This document shows positions 62,440-64,000 of a stretch of DNA of 64,000 bases, piece after piece (position 1 is the stretch's first letter; each line of letters opens with the position of its first letter). Where the stretch lies: positions 1 through 64,000 of the forward strand of contig CADBBH010000007.1 of assembly GCA_902792905.1 (NCBI GenBank), in the 5' to 3' direction. This DNA is from Oscillospiraceae bacterium. Lineage in GTDB: Bacteria > Bacillota > Clostridia > Oscillospirales > Acutalibacteraceae. The notes beneath the pieces are model-generated. The model ran no database searches and had not been told where the DNA came from. It worked only from the letters and a program-made list of their open reading frames with translations. The translations under genes and the position numbers were made by a program.

Positions 62440-63204
62440 ATGACAGTTCACGAATTCGGAAAAGAAAACAAAAAGACGGTTGTGCTGATACATCCCTCGC
62501 TTGTGATGTGGGATTATTTTGAGTATGTCATACCTCTTCTCGAAACTGAATATCATCTTGTTGTTCCTGCTTTGCCCGGTTATGACAAAGACCGCCCGGG
62601 AGATTTTACAAGCGTTGAAAAAATCGCCGCTGAACTTGCGGATTGGCTCGAAGCGCACGGAATTGATAATCTTTCCTGCATTTACGGCTGCTCAATGGGC
62701 GGCTCCGTTGTTGCAAGGCTTCTCGCAGATAACCGCATAAAGACGCATTCGGCGGTTATGGACGGCGGCATAATGCCTTACCGTCTGCCGTATATTGCAA
62801 CAAGGTTTATCGCGGTAAAAGATTTTTTACTGATTTATTCGGGCAAGCTCGGCGGAATAAAACTTATTGAAAAAGCATTTACCTCCGATGAATACTCGGA
62901 AGAAGATCTGCAATACATAGCGGATGTTCTGAAAATGATAAGCGCAAAGACGATATGGAGAACATTTGAATCCTGCAACAATTACTCAATGCCCGAAAGA
63001 ATCGAAACATCATGCAGAAACATAGAATACTGGTACGCCTCTTCAGAAAAGAAAGCGCGTAAAAGTGATATTGAATATATTAAAGATTTTTTCTCGGGAA
63101 CTGTATTCAAAGAGTTTGAAAACATCGGGCACGGAGGTCTTGCCGCACTGAAGCCCGAAACGCTCGCAGGTGAAATATCAAGGCTTTGTGAAAAAGGAGA
63201 TTGA
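62440..63204 (+). CDS. Alpha/beta hydrolase
   Basis: A 254-residue hydrolase. The oxyanion segment is VLIHPSLVMWD (His-Pro instead of His-Gly). The nucleophile Ser is in YGCSMGGSV (GxSxG-like, Cys before Ser, about 88). His is in NIGHGG near the C-terminus. An acid residue is not obvious between them. It is 6 nt after the methyltransferase and 1 nt before the next gene, so fully operonic. Substrate unknown. Confidence 0.88.
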   Translation: MTVHEFGKENKKTVVLIHPSLVMWDYFEYVIPLLETEYHLVVPALPGYDKDRPGDFTSVEKIAAELADWLEAHGIDNLSCIYGCSMGGSVVARLLADNRIKTHSAVMDGGIMPYRLPYIATRFIAVKDFLLIYSGKLGGIKLIEKAFTSDEYSEEDLQYIADVLKMISAKTIWRTFESCNNYSMPERIETSCRNIEYWYASSEKKARKSDIEYIKDFFSGTVFKEFENIGHGGLAALKPETLAGEISRLCEKGD

Positions 63205-63205
63205 G

Positions 63206-64000
63206 ATGCAAAAATATCATATTGAGAAAAATACCGTTCAGGAAACTTTGATTATTCCTCTTTTCGGTCGGCTCGTCTGTTCTGAAAGATTTCCTCAGCT
63301 TTTCTCCGACCCCGAGGCGGAAAGAATCTGCGGGATGCTCGATTATGATTTTGAGGAAAACCGGAAAAAGATGGAATCAGCCGTGGGGCTTTTCGGTGCG
63401 CTCGAAGTGGCTCAGAGGCAGTATGATGTTGCCTGCGAAGTTAAAGATTATCTGAAAAAATATCCCGAAGCATCGGTTGTCAATCTGGGCTGCGGTCTTG
63501 ATGATACGGTCGGTAAATGTGACAACGGCAGACGCAAAGGATACAATATCGATATGCCCGATGTTATAAAAATCAGAAATGATTTACTCCCCTCGGGCGA
63601 CAGAGAAACAAACATCGCCTGCGATCTGAACGATTACAGCTGGATGGATAATATCCAATCGGGAAACGGAGTTATATTTTTCGCGACAGGAGTATTTTAC
63701 TATTTCAGAACTGAGGATGTAAAAAAACTGTTCAATAAACTTGCCGTAAGATTTCCCAGCGCGGTTCTTGTATTTGATTCCTGCAACAGACGGGGAGCAA
63801 AGATGATGATGAAAACCTGGCTAAGAGAAGCGGGAATAACGGATGTCGGCGCGTTCTTTTCTCTTGAGAATGAAAATGAATTAAAGAACTGGAGTAAAAA
63901 CTTCAGCTCGGTTTCGGCAAAAAGCTATATGCGCGGTTACCGTGATATTTACAATGATGTCGGTTTGCTTCATAAACTTATGATCCGTTTTTGCGACAAA
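63206..64000 (+). CDS. Leucine carboxyl methyltransferase-family SAM methyltransferase, 3' end beyond the window
   Basis: Partial: 265 codons from ATG 63206 (GGAG 7 nt upstream), open to the edge. Motif I is VVNLGCGLDDTVGK (about 92-105), typical of the LCM/PPM branch, followed by GYNIDMPDVIKIRNDLLP and the aromatic FFATGVFYYFRTEDV. In related Clostridia this branch includes O-methyltransferases attached to polyketide-like or small-molecule loci. It continues the plus-strand operon that begins at the ATC-hydrolase-like gene. Confidence 0.88.
   Translation, partial: MQKYHIEKNTVQETLIIPLFGRLVCSERFPQLFSDPEAERICGMLDYDFEENRKKMESAVGLFGALEVAQRQYDVACEVKDYLKKYPEASVVNLGCGLDDTVGKCDNGRRKGYNIDMPDVIKIRNDLLPSGDRETNIACDLNDYSWMDNIQSGNGVIFFATGVFYYFRTEDVKKLFNKLAVRFPSAVLVFDSCNRRGAKMMMKTWLREAGITDVGAFFSLENENELKNWSKNFSSVSAKSYMRGYRDIYNDVGLLHKLMIRFCDK

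Overview
The window reads as a chromosome segment of an anaerobic, Gram-positive, spore-former-type Clostridia bacterium, most likely a gut Oscillospirales/Ruminococcaceae-like lineage. This is inferred from the clostridial gene orders (tig-clpP-clpX; rimP-nusA-rnpM-ylxQ-infB-rbfA-nrnA), strong AGGAGG-type ribosome binding sites, consensus TTGACA/TATAAT promoters, a sigma-H-like factor, dockerin modules and gut-type carbohydrate enzymes. No phage, transposase, CRISPR array or rRNA was seen.

Left third (1-22.1 kb): two minus-strand units encoding four very large or truncated secreted proteins. Unit A is a 1786-residue protein (dockerin at the C-terminus) followed by an 1896-residue protein built of InlB-type (Listeria-Bacteroides) repeats. 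Unit B is a 2935-residue InlB-repeat protein with a C-terminal dockerin, followed by a secreted protein cut by the window edge. Each pair is separated by about 80 bp holding a GC-rich hairpin without a U-tract. The 1 kb between the units carries clustered palindromic repeats and a terminator. A GC-rich leader with a possible 61-codon ORF precedes unit A.

Middle (22.5-41.5 kb): metabolic and housekeeping genes in short units with clear promoters and terminators: Nudix hydrolase plus GH36 alpha-galactosidase; threonine synthase plus a phosphoesterase; trigger factor, ClpP and ClpX; a GH3 glucosidase with inverted domain order; a carboxymuconolactone-decarboxylase-like protein plus a short-chain dehydrogenase; a P-loop kinase, acetyltransferase and YhhN protein; a sigma-H-like factor, a shortened tRNA-like sequence and a zinc-ribbon protein; an FtsW/RodA and class B PBP pair; and a PHP phosphoesterase.

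41.5-49.5 kb: mgtE, with an unusual leader (28-codon ORF, then a terminator-like hairpin containing the mgtE ribosome binding site; no M-box recognised), then the transcription/translation operon rimP to nrnA with an attenuator-like hairpin in its leader, then tRNA-Arg(CCG).

Right end (49.5-64 kb): a secreted BIG2/DUF4474 protein, an alpha/beta hydrolase and a Gfo/Idh/MocA oxidoreductase, then an accessory block with metal and small-molecule themes: an HMA metal-binding protein, a ZIP transporter, two methyltransferases, a 57-residue hydrophobic peptide, an MptD-type ECF S component, an FtsX-type ABC exporter, DUF3793, an ATC-hydrolase-family protein, two more methyltransferases and an alpha/beta hydrolase. 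The divergent DUF3793/ATC-hydrolase promoters carry three perfect copies of GTTAGC-N4-GCTAAC placed at or just downstream of the transcription starts, the clearest regulatory signal in the window. The best candidates for something undescribed are the mgtE leader, this operator-controlled block with its small peptide, and the dockerin-tagged giant repeat proteins.
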